A stretch of 64,000 bases of DNA from Streptomyces sp. Q6 (GCF_036967205.1 NZ_CP146022.1:8122001-8186000), one strand, 5' to 3'; positions 46,807 to 55,590 are shown, numbered from the stretch's first letter. Numbers and translations: made by a program. Notes: generated from the sequence alone by a model not told the origin.

Positions 46807-48354
46807 TCAGGCGTCGAGAGCCGGGTGCGCCGCGAGGACCGTGTCCACCGTGTCCGCCTGCTCGGCCGTCTTGTCCTCGCGATAGCGCACGACCCGCGCG
46901 AAACGCAGCGTCACCCCGGCCGGATACCGCGTCGACTTCTGCAACCCGTCGTACGCGATCTCGACGACCAGCTCCGGTCGCACCGTCACGACATGGCCGT
47001 CGTCCCTGACCGCCAACTCCTGGAGCCGCTCCGTCTGCCAGGACAGCAGGGCGTCGGTGAGCCCCTTGAACGTCTTGCCGAGCATCGCGTACGAGCCGTC
47101 GTCGCGCCGCGCGCCCAGATGCAGGTTCGAGAGCTTGCCCGTACGCCGCCCGTGCCCCCACTCGGCGGCGAGCACCACCAGGTCCAGCGTGTGCACCGGC
47201 TTCACCTTCAGCCAGGACGCGCCCCGGCGGCCCGCGCTGTACGCCGCCTCGAGACCCTTGAGGACGACCCCTTCGTGCCCGCGGTCGAGCGTCGCGGCGA
47301 AGAACGCGTCGGCGGCGGCCCGCTGCTCGGGATCGGACCCGTCCTCGACGACGAGGCGCCGCACCCGCATCGGCTCCGGCACGAGCCGCGCCAACTGCTC
47401 GTGCCGCTGCCCGAACGGCAGGTCGAGAAGGTCGCGACCGTCGACGTACAGGATGTCGAAGAAGATGGGGGAGACGGGCACCGCCTCGGCGGCCCGCGCC
47501 ACGTCCACCCGCGACCCGACCCGCCCGGCCACCTCCTGGAACGGCCGCGGCCGCCCCCGGTCGTCGAACGCGATGACCTCGCCGTCGAGAACGAACCGCT
47601 CACCCTTCAACCCGGCCGCCGCCTCGGTCACTTCGGGCAGCCGGTCGGTGATGTCGTCGAGGGTCCGCGTGTACACGCGGACGTCGTCCCCGTCCCGGTG
47701 CACCTGTACGCGGATGCCGTCGAGCTTCTCCTCGACGGCACACGCGCCCAGCTTGTCGAGCCCCTCGCCGACCGAACCCGCCGCGTGGGCCAGCATCGGC
47801 TGCACGGGCCGTCCGACGGTGAGCCGGAACTCCTCCAACGCCTGCGGACCCCGGCCCAGCAGCGCCTGCGCGACCGGCTGGATGCCACCGGCGAGCATCA
47901 CCGCACGGCGCACGCCCGCCGGGGGAGCGCCGGTGGCCTGGGCGAGCCCTTCGATCGCGACGGCGTCCAGCGCGCCCTGCCGCACCTCGCCGGTCACCAG
48001 GCCGATGAGGAACCGCTGTTCGTCCTGCGTCGCGGCCCCCATCAACTCGCCGACGAGCCGTGCCCGTTCGGCCTGCGAACCGGCACCCGCCACATCGCCG
48101 AGCACGGTCAGCGCGGCATCGACGTCCTGCACGGTCAATCGCGGCTCGGCGACCGGCTCCACGTGCCGGCTCAGCGCCCGCCAGCCGACACCGAGCCGCC
48201 CCTGGGGCAGCCGCCCCGCCAGATACGGGATGACGATCGGCACGTCATCGGGGTCGGCGTCCCGGAACAACTCGGCGAGCAGCGCGATCTTCCGCGACCG
48301 CGCCGACGTGGCGGCGACGTCCTGGGACACCTGAGCGAGCCGGGCCAACAACAT
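46807..48354 (-). CDS. lig: ATP-dependent DNA ligase
   Basis: A 515-residue ligase joining nicked DNA with ATP. The N-terminal domain (LLARLAQVSQDVAATSARSR) and RLGVGWRALS are typical of the LigB class of actinobacteria. The adenylation lysine is in CAVEEKLDGIRVQVHR. Other nucleotidyltransferase motifs are GERFVLDGEVIAFD, FFDILYVDGRDLLDLPF, HEGVVLKGLEAAYSAGRR and WLKVKPVHTLDLVV. The OB-fold follows with RPELVVEIAYDGLQ. The ATG at 48354 was preferred; another lies 15 bases upstream. It acts alongside the NAD-dependent housekeeping ligase, probably in repair. Confidence 0.93.
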   Translation of the reverse strand: MLLARLAQVSQDVAATSARSRKIALLAELFRDADPDDVPIVIPYLAGRLPQGRLGVGWRALSRHVEPVAEPRLTVQDVDAALTVLGDVAGAGSQAERARLVGELMGAATQDEQRFLIGLVTGEVRQGALDAVAIEGLAQATGAPPAGVRRAVMLAGGIQPVAQALLGRGPQALEEFRLTVGRPVQPMLAHAAGSVGEGLDKLGACAVEEKLDGIRVQVHRDGDDVRVYTRTLDDITDRLPEVTEAAAGLKGERFVLDGEVIAFDDRGRPRPFQEVAGRVGSRVDVARAAEAVPVSPIFFDILYVDGRDLLDLPFGQRHEQLARLVPEPMRVRRLVVEDGSDPEQRAAADAFFAATLDRGHEGVVLKGLEAAYSAGRRGASWLKVKPVHTLDLVVLAAEWGHGRRTGKLSNLHLGARRDDGSYAMLGKTFKGLTDALLSWQTERLQELAVRDDGHVVTVRPELVVEIAYDGLQKSTRYPAGVTLRFARVVRYREDKTAEQADTVDTVLAAHPALDA

Positions 48355-48391
48355 GCAGCCATGGTGCAACGCGGGGCGGGGCCACGCACGG

Positions 48392-50013
48392 TCAGCCGAC
48401 CCGGCAGACGTGGACCGGCCCGAACCAGGGCACGCAGGTGTGCGACGGGGAAGTGGGCTCGACGGGCTGGGCCGGTGGGGTCGGCTGCGCGGGTTCGGCG
48501 GGCTGCTCGGTGGGCTCCTCGGTGGGTTCCTCGGTGGGTTCCTCGGTGGGCTGAGCAGGGAGTGTGGGCTCCACGGGGGCCGGGGGCTCAGCCGGAGCGC
48601 TGGGAGCCGCCGGAACCGTACGAGTCGGGGGAGCCGTGGGGGAGTCAGGGGTGGCCGAAGGCCGCGGGGACGCGGGCCGATCGGGCCGCGACGGCTCTGA
48701 CGCCGGGGGTGCCATCGGGGCGGCGGTCGTCGGAGGTGCGGTCGTGGGGGGTGTCGTCGTCGGGGGTGCGGACGGCGCGATCGGTTCCGCGGGCGCCGCC
48801 TCCGTCACCGCGGCATCAGGCCGATCCGGCCCCTCAGGCGTATCGGGCGCGGCGGGAGCGTCGGGCGCGGCGGCCGTGTCCGGAGCCCGGGAAGCGGCGG
48901 GCGTGCTCGGCGCGGCGGGCCGTGAGGATCGGTCCGCGCCGGTGCCGGATCCGCGGGTGAGGTCGAAGGCCCCGGCGACGCCCCGCGCGGCGCCTGCGGG
49001 GTGGGCGCGTCGTTCGCCACCGCCGCCTGCGCACGCGGTGCGGGTACCGACGCATCCGACCCGCCGAGCACCAGCCCCGCCGCGACCGCCGCTCCGGCGA
49101 CCGAGACCCCGACCACCCCGGCCACGGCGGCAGGCGCCTTCGCCCCGCCGGCCAGCACATGACGCACGCCGTGCAGCACACCCGCCCCGTGCCCACCGGA
49201 CACGGCACCGGCACCGGCTCCCGTTCCCGCCGCGAGCGGCACCAGGAACTTTCCCGCGCCGCCGAACACGAAGACCAGGAGCGCCGGGCCCACCAGGGCG
49301 GGCAGCCGGTCGTTCGCGCGCAGCAGGACAGCGAGCCGGGCCCGGCAGTCCTCGCACGTGTCGACGTGCGCGAGCAGCTTCTCCGACTGCCGCGCCGAGG
49401 CGACACCCCGGACGTGCGCCGGCATCCGGTCCCAGTGCGCCTCGCACGCCGGATCCGCGGGCGTCCCGGGATGCGCCCGCAGGAACGCCTGCCGCAATCC
49501 CTCGCGCGCCCGGTGCAGCAGCACCGCCGTGGCGCCGCTGCCCGCGCCGATGCCACGGCCCACCGCCTCCAGCGGCTGCCCCTCCGCCTCGGCCAGCCAC
49601 AGCGCCTTCACCCAGCGCTCGGGCAGCTGGCCCAGCACCCGGGTCAGCAGATCCACACGGGACGCGCGAGCGGCGGGGTCCTCCTCCTCGTAGGAACCGA
49701 ACGCACTGGGCGCGGCCCGCACCGACTCCACCCCGTCGTGCGGGTCGAGCGGTGTCTCACGCGCGGCGCCGCGCCCCGCCGTCGCCGCCAGATGTCGCAC
49801 GGTCGTCGTCAGATACGCCGCCACGTTCTCGATCGCGTGCTCGGCGGACAGCCGGCGCCACACCTTGAAGTGCGCCTCGGCGACGAGATCGTCGGCGAGC
49901 CAGGGGCTCCCCGTCAGCGAGCGGGCGTACGCGACCAGGCGCGGCTGTTCGTCCGCGTAGATGCGGGCGTAGGCGGCAGGGGATATCGGTGCGGCGGCGG
50001 GGCCGTCGGCCAT
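48392..50013 (-). pseudogene. Sigma factor fused to zinc-finger, membrane and Pro/Thr-rich tail; one-base frameshift
   Basis: About 540 residues after repair. Residues 1-180 are an ECF-type sigma factor (region 2: YARSLTGSPWLADDLVAEAH; region 4: LPERWVKALWLAEAEGQPLE, LLHRAREGLRQAFL). Then comes an anti-sigma-like zinc finger (EKLLAHVDTCEDCRARL), membrane helices (VGPALLVFVFGGAGKFLVP; AGVVGVSVAGAAVAAGLVL) and a long tail rich in Pro, Thr and Ser with four PTEE/PTEQ repeats, ending CVPWFGPVHVCRVG. The frame breaks near 48983 in a run one G short. The layout suggests a membrane-tethered sigma factor that must be released. Confidence 0.78.
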
Positions 50014-50231
50014 GACAGGAACTCTTCCGTCTGACGTCGGGGGGCTGCCCGACTGCGGATCGGGCGAGATCGTGCGGCAAGTTTGAAACGTTAAGCGAGA
50101 AATGTCGGATTATGGAGGGGTGAGTGGCGCAGGTCACATGAACCATTGCCGAAACTTCCGTAATGCGCCGCCCCGCTCCCGCGTCGAACGGGCAACCGCA
50201 TCTCACGTGCAGCGCAGAAAGGGAGCCCGAC

Positions 50232-50672
50232 ATGCCGACCACCGTCCCCGCCACCCTCGAACAGTCCGCCCGCGCCCGGCTCGTCACGGCCGGAGGGCAG
50301 GGCCCCGACCGTCATGTCACCGTCACACTCCGCTACTCCTGCGACGACCCGCTGGCGATCCGGCTGTGCTTCCCCGCCGAGGTGACCCTCACGGGCGCCG
50401 GCGTCACGTGGGCGTTCGCGCGCACGCTCCTGGGCGACGGGCTGCGCGCCCCGACCGGCTCCGGCGACGTTCATGTGTGGCCGTGCGGCCGGGCCCGTAC
50501 GGTCGTCGAACTGCACGCGCCGGAGGGCCTGGCCGTCGTCCAGTTCGACACGTCGGCGCTGCGCCGCTTCCTGCGCCGCTCGTACGCCCTCGTGCCGGCC
50601 GGCGGCGAGGACGTCACGGCGGTCGTGGACCGTGCGCTGGCCTCGCTCTTCCGCCACGACGGCCAGGCGTGA
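50232..50672 (+). CDS. SsgA-like sporulation/cell division protein (SALP)
   Basis: A 146-residue SsgA-family protein, found only in sporulating actinomycetes. Family blocks include VTVTLRYSCDDPLAIRLCFP, TWAFARTLLGDGLRAPTGSG, DVHVWPCG and a closing ALRRFLRRSYALVPAGGE. SALPs guide septum placement and peptidoglycan remodelling during sporulation. The ATG at 50232 follows AAGGGAG. The gene is divergent from the fused sigma factor, with about 220 bases between, including an AT-richer stretch near 50080-50110. Confidence 0.93.
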   Translation: MPTTVPATLEQSARARLVTAGGQGPDRHVTVTLRYSCDDPLAIRLCFPAEVTLTGAGVTWAFARTLLGDGLRAPTGSGDVHVWPCGRARTVVELHAPEGLAVVQFDTSALRRFLRRSYALVPAGGEDVTAVVDRALASLFRHDGQA

Positions 50673-50711
50673 CCGTCCGGCACTCCGTGACGGTCTGGCA
50701 CCCTACGGCGC

Positions 50712-51626
50712 ATGAGTGACGTAGACAGCCCGGACCACCGTGCCATCGACGCGGATCTCGTGCGTTCCCTCCTGCGGGAGCAGCACCCCGACCTGGCGGA
50801 CCTCGACCTGCGCCATGCCGCGTCCGGCTGGGACCACCAACTGTGGCGTATCGGCGAGGAGTTGGTCGTACGCCTGCCGCGCACCGAGGCCGCCGTGCGC
50901 AACGTGCGCAACGAGCAGCGCTGGCTGCCGGAACTGGTGGACCGGTTCGCCCTGCCGGTGCCCGTGCCACGGCGCGCGGGCGGGCCGTCGGAGCGCTTCC
51001 CCTGGCCCTGGACCGTCACGACGTGGGTGCCCGGTGAGCCGGCCGACGTGGCACCGATCGGCCCCGGCTCCCTGTCCACCAAGGCACTGGCCGACTTCCT
51101 GCGCGCCCTGCACCACCCCGCGCCGGACGACGCCCCCGTCCATCCGCAGCAGCGCGGCGTCGCGCTGTCCACGCACGCGGACGGCTTCGCGGCCGGGTTC
51201 CGTGACGTGCTCGACGGGGACCCGACGGCCGACGCGCTGTGGGAGATCTGGGAGGACGCGCTCGCGGCACCGCGGTGGACCGGCCCGAGGCTGTGGCTGC
51301 ACAGCGACCTGCACCCCGCGAACGTCGTCGTACGTGACGGAACCCTCGCCGGCGTCATCGACTTCGGCGACCTGTGCGCCGGCGACCCGGCGACCGACCT
51401 CTGCGCGGCCTGGCTGCTGCTGCCGGACGGCGAGGCGGGACCCTTCTTCGATGCCTACGCCACCGCCGACGAGGCGACGATCCGCCGCGCCCGCGGCTGG
51501 ACCGTGCTGCGCGGCGTCGGACTCATCGGCATCGGCCGGGCCGGGGAACGCGGCCTGCCCGGAGGCCAGCCGACCTGGGGCCCCGCGGGACGGGCGGCGC
51601 TGGAACGCCTGCTGATCACCGTCTGA
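50712..51626 (+). CDS. Aminoglycoside phosphotransferase family protein
   Basis: A 304-residue kinase-like protein. The N-lobe has GWDHQLWRIGEELVVRLPRT. The catalytic loop is LWLHSDLHPANVVV and the metal-binding Asp is in GVIDFGDLCAGDPATDLCAA. These are the Brenner and DFG-like motifs of the APH/choline-kinase fold. Whether it confers drug resistance or acts on a metabolite is unknown; family members in Streptomyces are usually of unknown substrate. The next 260 bases contain the structured RNA described separately. Confidence 0.9.
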   Translation: MSDVDSPDHRAIDADLVRSLLREQHPDLADLDLRHAASGWDHQLWRIGEELVVRLPRTEAAVRNVRNEQRWLPELVDRFALPVPVPRRAGGPSERFPWPWTVTTWVPGEPADVAPIGPGSLSTKALADFLRALHHPAPDDAPVHPQQRGVALSTHADGFAAGFRDVLDGDPTADALWEIWEDALAAPRWTGPRLWLHSDLHPANVVVRDGTLAGVIDFGDLCAGDPATDLCAAWLLLPDGEAGPFFDAYATADEATIRRARGWTVLRGVGLIGIGRAGERGLPGGQPTWGPAGRAALERLLITV

Positions 51627-51688
51627 CCACGCGCTCCAGGGGGCGTCACTTCAGGTGCGGCCCGGCGGCGCCTCCCGCTGCCGTCGAC

Positions 51689-51831
51689 CGCGTGCAGGTG
51701 CGCAGGCCGCGGCTCCTTCTCCTGCTCAGAGTGCGACGCGGGTTCGAACCCCGTCGCCGGCTCCGGCCGGTGTCGTCCAGCGGCCCAGGACGCTCCGTCG
51801 CCGCCCACTTCGATCTCTGAACACCTACGCG
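51689..51831 (+). ncRNA. Structured RNA with permuted tRNA-like module (bacterial Y RNA / YrlA-like)
   Basis: The plus strand folds as a closed multi-branch RNA. An outer stem pairs CGCGT (51689-51693) with ACGCG (51827-51831), AGGTG (51696-51700) with CACCT (51822-51826), and TCAGAG (51726-51731) with CTCTGA (51815-51820). Inside lie, in order, a T-arm GCGGG-TTCGAAC-CCCGT (51738-51754), an acceptor-like 7-bp hairpin CGCCGGC/GCCGGTG capped by the UNCG-type loop TCCG (51755-51772), and a D-arm GTCC-AGCGGCCCA-GGAC (51775-51791) with the conserved GG. This is a tRNA whose acceptor stem is closed and whose anticodon stem is opened into the long stem, as in YrlA-type bacterial Y RNAs that bind Rsr/Ro60 proteins. 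A 25-base, partly pyrimidine-rich insert lies on the 5' side. A strong terminator follows at once. No Rsr gene is in the window. Confidence 0.72.
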
Positions 51832-51860
51832 TCAACCGGCCCGCGCTGCGGGCCGGTTGA
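51832..51860 (+). terminator. Terminator of the structured RNA
   Basis: A perfect 13-bp stem (TCAACCGGCCCGC / GCGGGCCGGTTGA) with loop GCT starts directly after the last base of the RNA outer stem. It lacks a U tract. It lies 15 bases before the convergent glutathione peroxidase stop and could serve both strands. Confidence 0.85.
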
Positions 51861-51875
51861 GCGCTGTGCGCGTGC

Positions 51876-52367
51876 TCAGCGCGGCAGGCTCTTCTCGATG
51901 GCCGCGACGAGCTCCGGGGCGTCGGGCTCGGTCTGCGGGGAGAAACGGGCGACCGGGGTGCCGGACGCGTCGATCAGCACCTTCTCGAAGTTCCAGCGCA
52001 CGTCACCGGTGTAGCCCTCGGCGTCGGGGACCTCGACGAGCTTCGCGTAGAGCGGGTGCCGGTCCGCGCCGTTGACGTCGACCTTCTCCGTCATCGGGAA
52101 CGTCACGCCGTACGTCGCCGAGCAGAACTCGGCGATCTCGTCGGCCGAACCGGGTTCCTGCCCCATGAACTGGTTGCACGGCACGCCGAGCACGGTGAAC
52201 CCGCGCGACGCGTACTGCTCGTGCAGCCGCTCCAGGCCCGCGTACTGCGGGGTGAGGCCGCACTTGGACGCGACGTTGACGATCAGGACGGCCGAGCCCA
52301 GGTACTGGGCCAGATCGGCGGACCCGCCTTGCAGGCGGTCGATTTCTACTGCGTCGTAAACAGACAT
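51876..52367 (-). CDS. Glutathione peroxidase family thiol peroxidase
   Basis: A 163-residue peroxidase. The catalytic Cys is in VNVASKCGLTPQY and the partner block is GVPCNQFMGQEPGS. WNFEKVLID supplies the conserved Trp and Asn. Because actinomycetes lack glutathione, enzymes of this type normally use thioredoxin. It detoxifies hydrogen peroxide and lipid peroxides in the cytoplasm. It is convergent with the structured RNA. Confidence 0.92.
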   Translation of the reverse strand: MSVYDAVEIDRLQGGSADLAQYLGSAVLIVNVASKCGLTPQYAGLERLHEQYASRGFTVLGVPCNQFMGQEPGSADEIAEFCSATYGVTFPMTEKVDVNGADRHPLYAKLVEVPDAEGYTGDVRWNFEKVLIDASGTPVARFSPQTEPDAPELVAAIEKSLPR

Positions 52368-52512
52368 GGTCCGGAGCGTACGCCTGCCCCGCGCCCCTCA
52401 CGTCCGGGGCGTCGGGGAGACGAGTCGGGCCAGGGGGCGCAGCGAGTCACCGAGGTGGTCGGGGCCGAGCGGCGGGAACCGCAGGGAGGAGGACCGCGAT
52501 CCTCGGCGAAGG

Positions 52513-53298
52513 TCATCGCGGCGGCCGGTACAGCCGTCCCCGCGCGACCAGTTCCACCGTCGCGGCCACCGAGATCGTCTGCACCGCCATCAGCGCCACC
52601 AGGACGAACAGCTGCACGGCGCCCGCCGCCACCGGTGACGCCCCGCCCAGCAGCATGCCGACGAACGCGCCGGGCAGCGTCACCAGGCCCACCGTCCGGG
52701 TCTGGTCGAGGCCGGGCAGCAGCGCGTCCGACGCGGCCGGGCGGACGATCTCCAGGCGCGCCTCGTGCGGGAGGAGACCGAGCGCGAGACAGGCCTCCAC
52801 CTCGCCCCCGCGCGCGGTGAGTTCGTCGAGGGTACGGCGGCCCGCGAGGACCGTCGCCGTGAGCGCCCCGCCGATCAGGATGCCGGTCACCGGGATCAGC
52901 GCGATCCCGCGCGCGGGCAGCAGACCGCAGGCCACGAGCGCCCCGACGACGGGCACCACCGGCAGGGCGATCGGCAGCGCCGCCCACCTCCAGGTGCGGT
53001 TCGACGTGACCCGCCGCCCCGCCGTCCGCGCGGCCACCGCGAACATGAGCAGCAGGAAGGCGAGCAGCGCCGCACCGTGCTGCACCACCCGGCCGATCAC
53101 CAGGGACACGACCCCCAACTGCACCGCGGCCCGCACCCCCGCCACGGCGATGTCCCGCGCCCGCCGCCACGACGCGTCCGGCGCCAGCCGGAACACCGCG
53201 GCCACCGCGGCGGCCACCACCAGCAGCACGACGAGCGCCCCCATGAGGGCGCCGCCGACGGGCAGGAGACCGGCCGCGGCCACGCTTCGCTCACCCAC
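52513..53298 (-). CDS. UPF0014/FetB-type ABC permease
   Basis: A 261-residue membrane protein with about seven helices. The family blocks are AVAGVRAAVQLGVVSLVIGR, ALIPVTGILIGGALTATVL, TLDELTARGGEVEACLALGL and the highly conserved TRTVGLVTLPGAFVGMLLGG. In Escherichia coli FetB works with the ATPase FetA in iron export. No ATPase gene is adjacent here. The start is a GTG at 53298 near the first helix; a later start is possible. Confidence 0.87.
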   Translation of the reverse strand: MGERSVAAAGLLPVGGALMGALVVLLVVAAAVAAVFRLAPDASWRRARDIAVAGVRAAVQLGVVSLVIGRVVQHGAALLAFLLLMFAVAARTAGRRVTSNRTWRWAALPIALPVVPVVGALVACGLLPARGIALIPVTGILIGGALTATVLAGRRTLDELTARGGEVEACLALGLLPHEARLEIVRPAASDALLPGLDQTRTVGLVTLPGAFVGMLLGGASPVAAGAVQLFVLVALMAVQTISVAATVELVARGRLYRPPR

Positions 53299-53417
53299 AC
53301 AGGCAGCCTAAGCCGCTCCGACCTGGGCACCGGTGGTGTTCCCCGCCTCGTCCGTGAGCGACGATGGACGGGCAACACGTTGTGAGGAATCCGCGAGGAG
53401 AAGGAGGGCTGACCGTC

Positions 53418-54503
53418 ATGGCACAGCAGGTGCAGGGCGTGATCGCGCGGGCCAAGGGCGCGCCGGTGTCGATCGAGACGATCACCGTGCCGGACCCGGG
53501 CCCGGGTGAGGCCGTGGTGAAGATCCAGGCGTGCGGGGTCTGTCACACGGATCTGCACTATCGGGAGGGCGGCATCAACGACGAGTTCCCGTTCCTGCTC
53601 GGCCATGAGGCGGCCGGCATCGTGGAATCGGTCGGCGCGGGCGTGAACGAGGTCGCGCCCGGTGACTTCGTCGTCCTCAACTGGCGCGCGGTGTGCGGCC
53701 AGTGCCGTGCCTGCCTGCGCGGGCGCCCGCAGTACTGCTTCGACACCCACAACGCCAAGCAGAAGATGACCCTCGCCGACGGCACCGAGCTGTCCCCGGC
53801 GCTCGGCATCGGCGCGTTCGCCGAGAAGACGCTCGTCGCCGCCGGGCAGTGCACCAAGGTCGACCCGGCCGCCTCGCCCGCCGCCGCGGGCCTCCTGGGC
53901 TGCGGCGTGATGGCCGGCATCGGCGCCGCGATCAACACCGGCAACGTCACCCGCGGCGACTCCGTCGCGGTCATCGGCTGCGGCGGCGTCGGCAACGCGG
54001 CCGTCGTCGGCGCCCTCCTGGCCGGCGCCTCGAAGATCATCGCGGTCGACATCGACGACAAGAAGCTGGAGACGGCCCGCACCCTCGGCGCCACCCACAC
54101 CGTCAACTCCCGCGCCACCGACCCGATCGAGGCGGTGCGCGGACTGACCGGCGGGTTCGGCGCCGATGTTGTCATCGAAGCGGTCGGCCGCCCGGAGACG
54201 TACGAACAGGCCTTCTACGCCCGCGACCTGGCGGGCACCGTGGTCCTGGTCGGCGTGCCCACCCCGGAGATGCGCCTCGACCTGCCGCTCCTCGACGTGT
54301 TCGGCCGCGGCGGCGCCCTCAAGTCGTCCTGGTACGGCGACTGCCTGCCCTCGCGCGACTTCCCGATGCTCATCGACCTCTACCTCCAGGGCCGCCTCGA
54401 CCTGGACGCGTTCGTCACCGAGACCATCGGGCTCGCCGACGTGGAGAAGGCCTTCGAGCGGATGCACCACGGCGACGTGCTGCGCTCGGTGGTGATGTTC
54501 TGA
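53418..54503 (+). CDS. S-(hydroxymethyl)mycothiol dehydrogenase
   Basis: A 361-residue zinc alcohol dehydrogenase that oxidises the adduct of formaldehyde and mycothiol, the actinobacterial counterpart of glutathione-dependent formaldehyde dehydrogenase. Catalytic zinc ligands are in [14 protein letters not shown] and GHEAAG; structural zinc Cys residues in [18 protein letters not shown]-binding [20 protein letters not shown]. The ATG at 53418 follows AGAAGGAGGG. The stop overlaps the next gene by one base (TGATG). The protein chain opens [20 protein letters not shown] as in characterised homologues. Confidence 0.93.
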   Translation: MAQQVQGVIARAKGAPVSIETITVPDPGPGEAVVKIQACGVCHTDLHYREGGINDEFPFLLGHEAAGIVESVGAGVNEVAPGDFVVLNWRAVCGQCRACLRGRPQYCFDTHNAKQKMTLADGTELSPALGIGAFAEKTLVAAGQCTKVDPAASPAAAGLLGCGVMAGIGAAINTGNVTRGDSVAVIGCGGVGNAAVVGALLAGASKIIAVDIDDKKLETARTLGATHTVNSRATDPIEAVRGLTGGFGADVVIEAVGRPETYEQAFYARDLAGTVVLVGVPTPEMRLDLPLLDVFGRGGALKSSWYGDCLPSRDFPMLIDLYLQGRLDLDAFVTETIGLADVEKAFERMHHGDVLRSVVMF

Positions 54504-55132
54504 TGTCCGCACGCGTGGAACACCTCGTCACCTCCGGCACGTTCTCCCTCGACGGCGGCACCTGGGACGTCGACAACAACGTCTGGCTCGTCGGTGACGA
54601 CACCGAGGTCGTCGTCATCGACGCCGCCCACGACGCCGACGCCATCGCGACCGCCGTCGGCGACCGGCGGCTCGTCGCCATCGTGTGCACCCACGCCCAC
54701 GACGACCACATCGACGCGGCCCCCGCGCTCGCCGACCGCACCGGCGCGCCGATCCTGCTGCACCCCGCCGACACCGACCTGTGGAAGCGCACGCACCCGG
54801 ACCGCGCCCCCGACGGCGACCTGGCCGACGGGCAGCGACTGACCGTCGCGGGCGTGGAGTTGACCGTGCTGCACACGCCGGGACACTGCCACGGCGCCGT
54901 CAGCCTGTACGCCCCGGCGCTCGGCACCGTCTTCACCGGCGACACCCTGTTCCAGGGCGGGCCGGGCGCCACGGGCCGGACGTTCAGCGACTTCCCGACG
55001 ATCATCGAGTCGATCCGCGGACGCCTGCTGACCCTGCCGGCCGAGACCGTCGTGCGCACCGGACACGGTGACAGCACGACCATCGGGGCGGAAGCACCCC
55101 AGCTCGACGAGTGGATCAGCCGCGGGCACTGA
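54503..55132 (+). CDS. MBL-fold hydrolase of the mycothiol formaldehyde pathway
   Basis: A 209-residue metallo-beta-lactamase-fold protein. Metal-binding motifs are CTHAHDDHIDAA, LHTPGHCHGAVSL, FTGDTLFQGGPG and a closing RTGHGD. The gene is coupled to the mycothiol dehydrogenase by a one-base overlap. That pairing is common in actinobacteria and points to hydrolysis of S-formyl-mycothiol to formate and mycothiol. The role is inferred from context and fold, since direct proof for this family member is not available here. Confidence 0.87.
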   Translation: MSARVEHLVTSGTFSLDGGTWDVDNNVWLVGDDTEVVVIDAAHDADAIATAVGDRRLVAIVCTHAHDDHIDAAPALADRTGAPILLHPADTDLWKRTHPDRAPDGDLADGQRLTVAGVELTVLHTPGHCHGAVSLYAPALGTVFTGDTLFQGGPGATGRTFSDFPTIIESIRGRLLTLPAETVVRTGHGDSTTIGAEAPQLDEWISRGH

Positions 55133-55145
55133 CAGCCCGTAGGGC

Positions 55146-55173
55146 CGGGCGGCAGTTCGGAGGCTGCCGCCCG
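55146..55173. terminator. Bidirectional terminator
   Basis: A 10-bp stem (CGGGCGGCAG / CTGCCGCCCG) with an 8-base loop between the convergent stops at 55132 and 55184. Confidence 0.7.
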
Positions 55174-55183
55174 CGCCCGGCGG

Positions 55184-55585
55184 TCAGCAGTGCTCCAGCA
55201 CCGCCCGGACCGTCTTGCCGCCCAGCGGGTGGGGCTCCACGCTCCAGTGGTTCGCCAGGGCGTGCACCAGCGCGATGCCGCGGCCCGACTCGGCCGTCTC
55301 CGACGCGGGCGCCATCCGAGGCATCCCCGGCCCGTCGTCGCGCACCTCCACCGTCAGCTCCCCGGCGTCCAGGCACAGGCTCATCCGGCAGTGGCCGTCC
55401 TGGACACGAGCGGCGTTGGTGACGAGCTCCGACACCACCAGCTCCGCGTCCGCCGCCCCGTCGCCGGTGCGGCCGGCGAGGAACGACCGGGTCAGGCGCC
55501 TGGCCCAGCGGGCGGCCCCGGATCCCCGCGGCATGAGGTACTCCACGCGCGCGGCACGCCGTTCGGCGTCCCCGAACGCACGCAT
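55184..55585 (-). CDS. HATPase_c anti-sigma-factor-type kinase (RsbW/SpoIIAB-like)
   Basis: A 133-residue single-domain GHKL ATPase. Motifs are the N box ELVVSELVTNAARV, the G1 box VEVRDDGPGMP and G2 block ESGRGIALVHALANHW, ending GGKTVRAVLEH. Such small kinases in Streptomyces bind sigma factors or phosphorylate anti-anti-sigma factors; no partner is adjacent. The ATG at 55585 is used, although an in-frame GTG slightly upstream is possible. The VanZ gene ends 5 bases upstream. Confidence 0.88.
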   Translation of the reverse strand: MRAFGDAERRAARVEYLMPRGSGAARWARRLTRSFLAGRTGDGAADAELVVSELVTNAARVQDGHCRMSLCLDAGELTVEVRDDGPGMPRMAPASETAESGRGIALVHALANHWSVEPHPLGGKTVRAVLEHC

Positions 55586-55590
55586 GACGA

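Noticed and set aside
48470-48550. Regular 12-base repeats that resemble a short CRISPR or minisatellite
   Set aside because: They are in frame with the Pro/Thr tail of the fused sigma factor and encode PTEE units; there are no spacers.
51663-51765. A conventional tRNA ending in the T-arm at 51738-51754
   Set aside because: A partly matching 5' acceptor strand (CCCGGCG near 51661) exists, but there is no D-arm or anticodon arm between it and the T-arm. The exact acceptor partner and a good D-arm lie downstream instead.
51727-51797. A true permuted tRNA-Glu gene needing circularisation
   Set aside because: CAGAG could pair with CTCCG as an anticodon stem, but with a mismatch and an overlong variable loop and no usable anticodon. 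Pairing of TCAGAG with CTCTGA and the further outer stem fits better, favouring a Y RNA-like molecule.
51455-51835. A minus-strand open frame of 126 codons containing GFEPASHSEQ
   Set aside because: GFEP-type peptides are the usual false translation of a T-loop (GGTTCGAACCC read backwards). The region is better explained as the structured RNA on the plus strand and the 3' part of the phosphotransferase gene.
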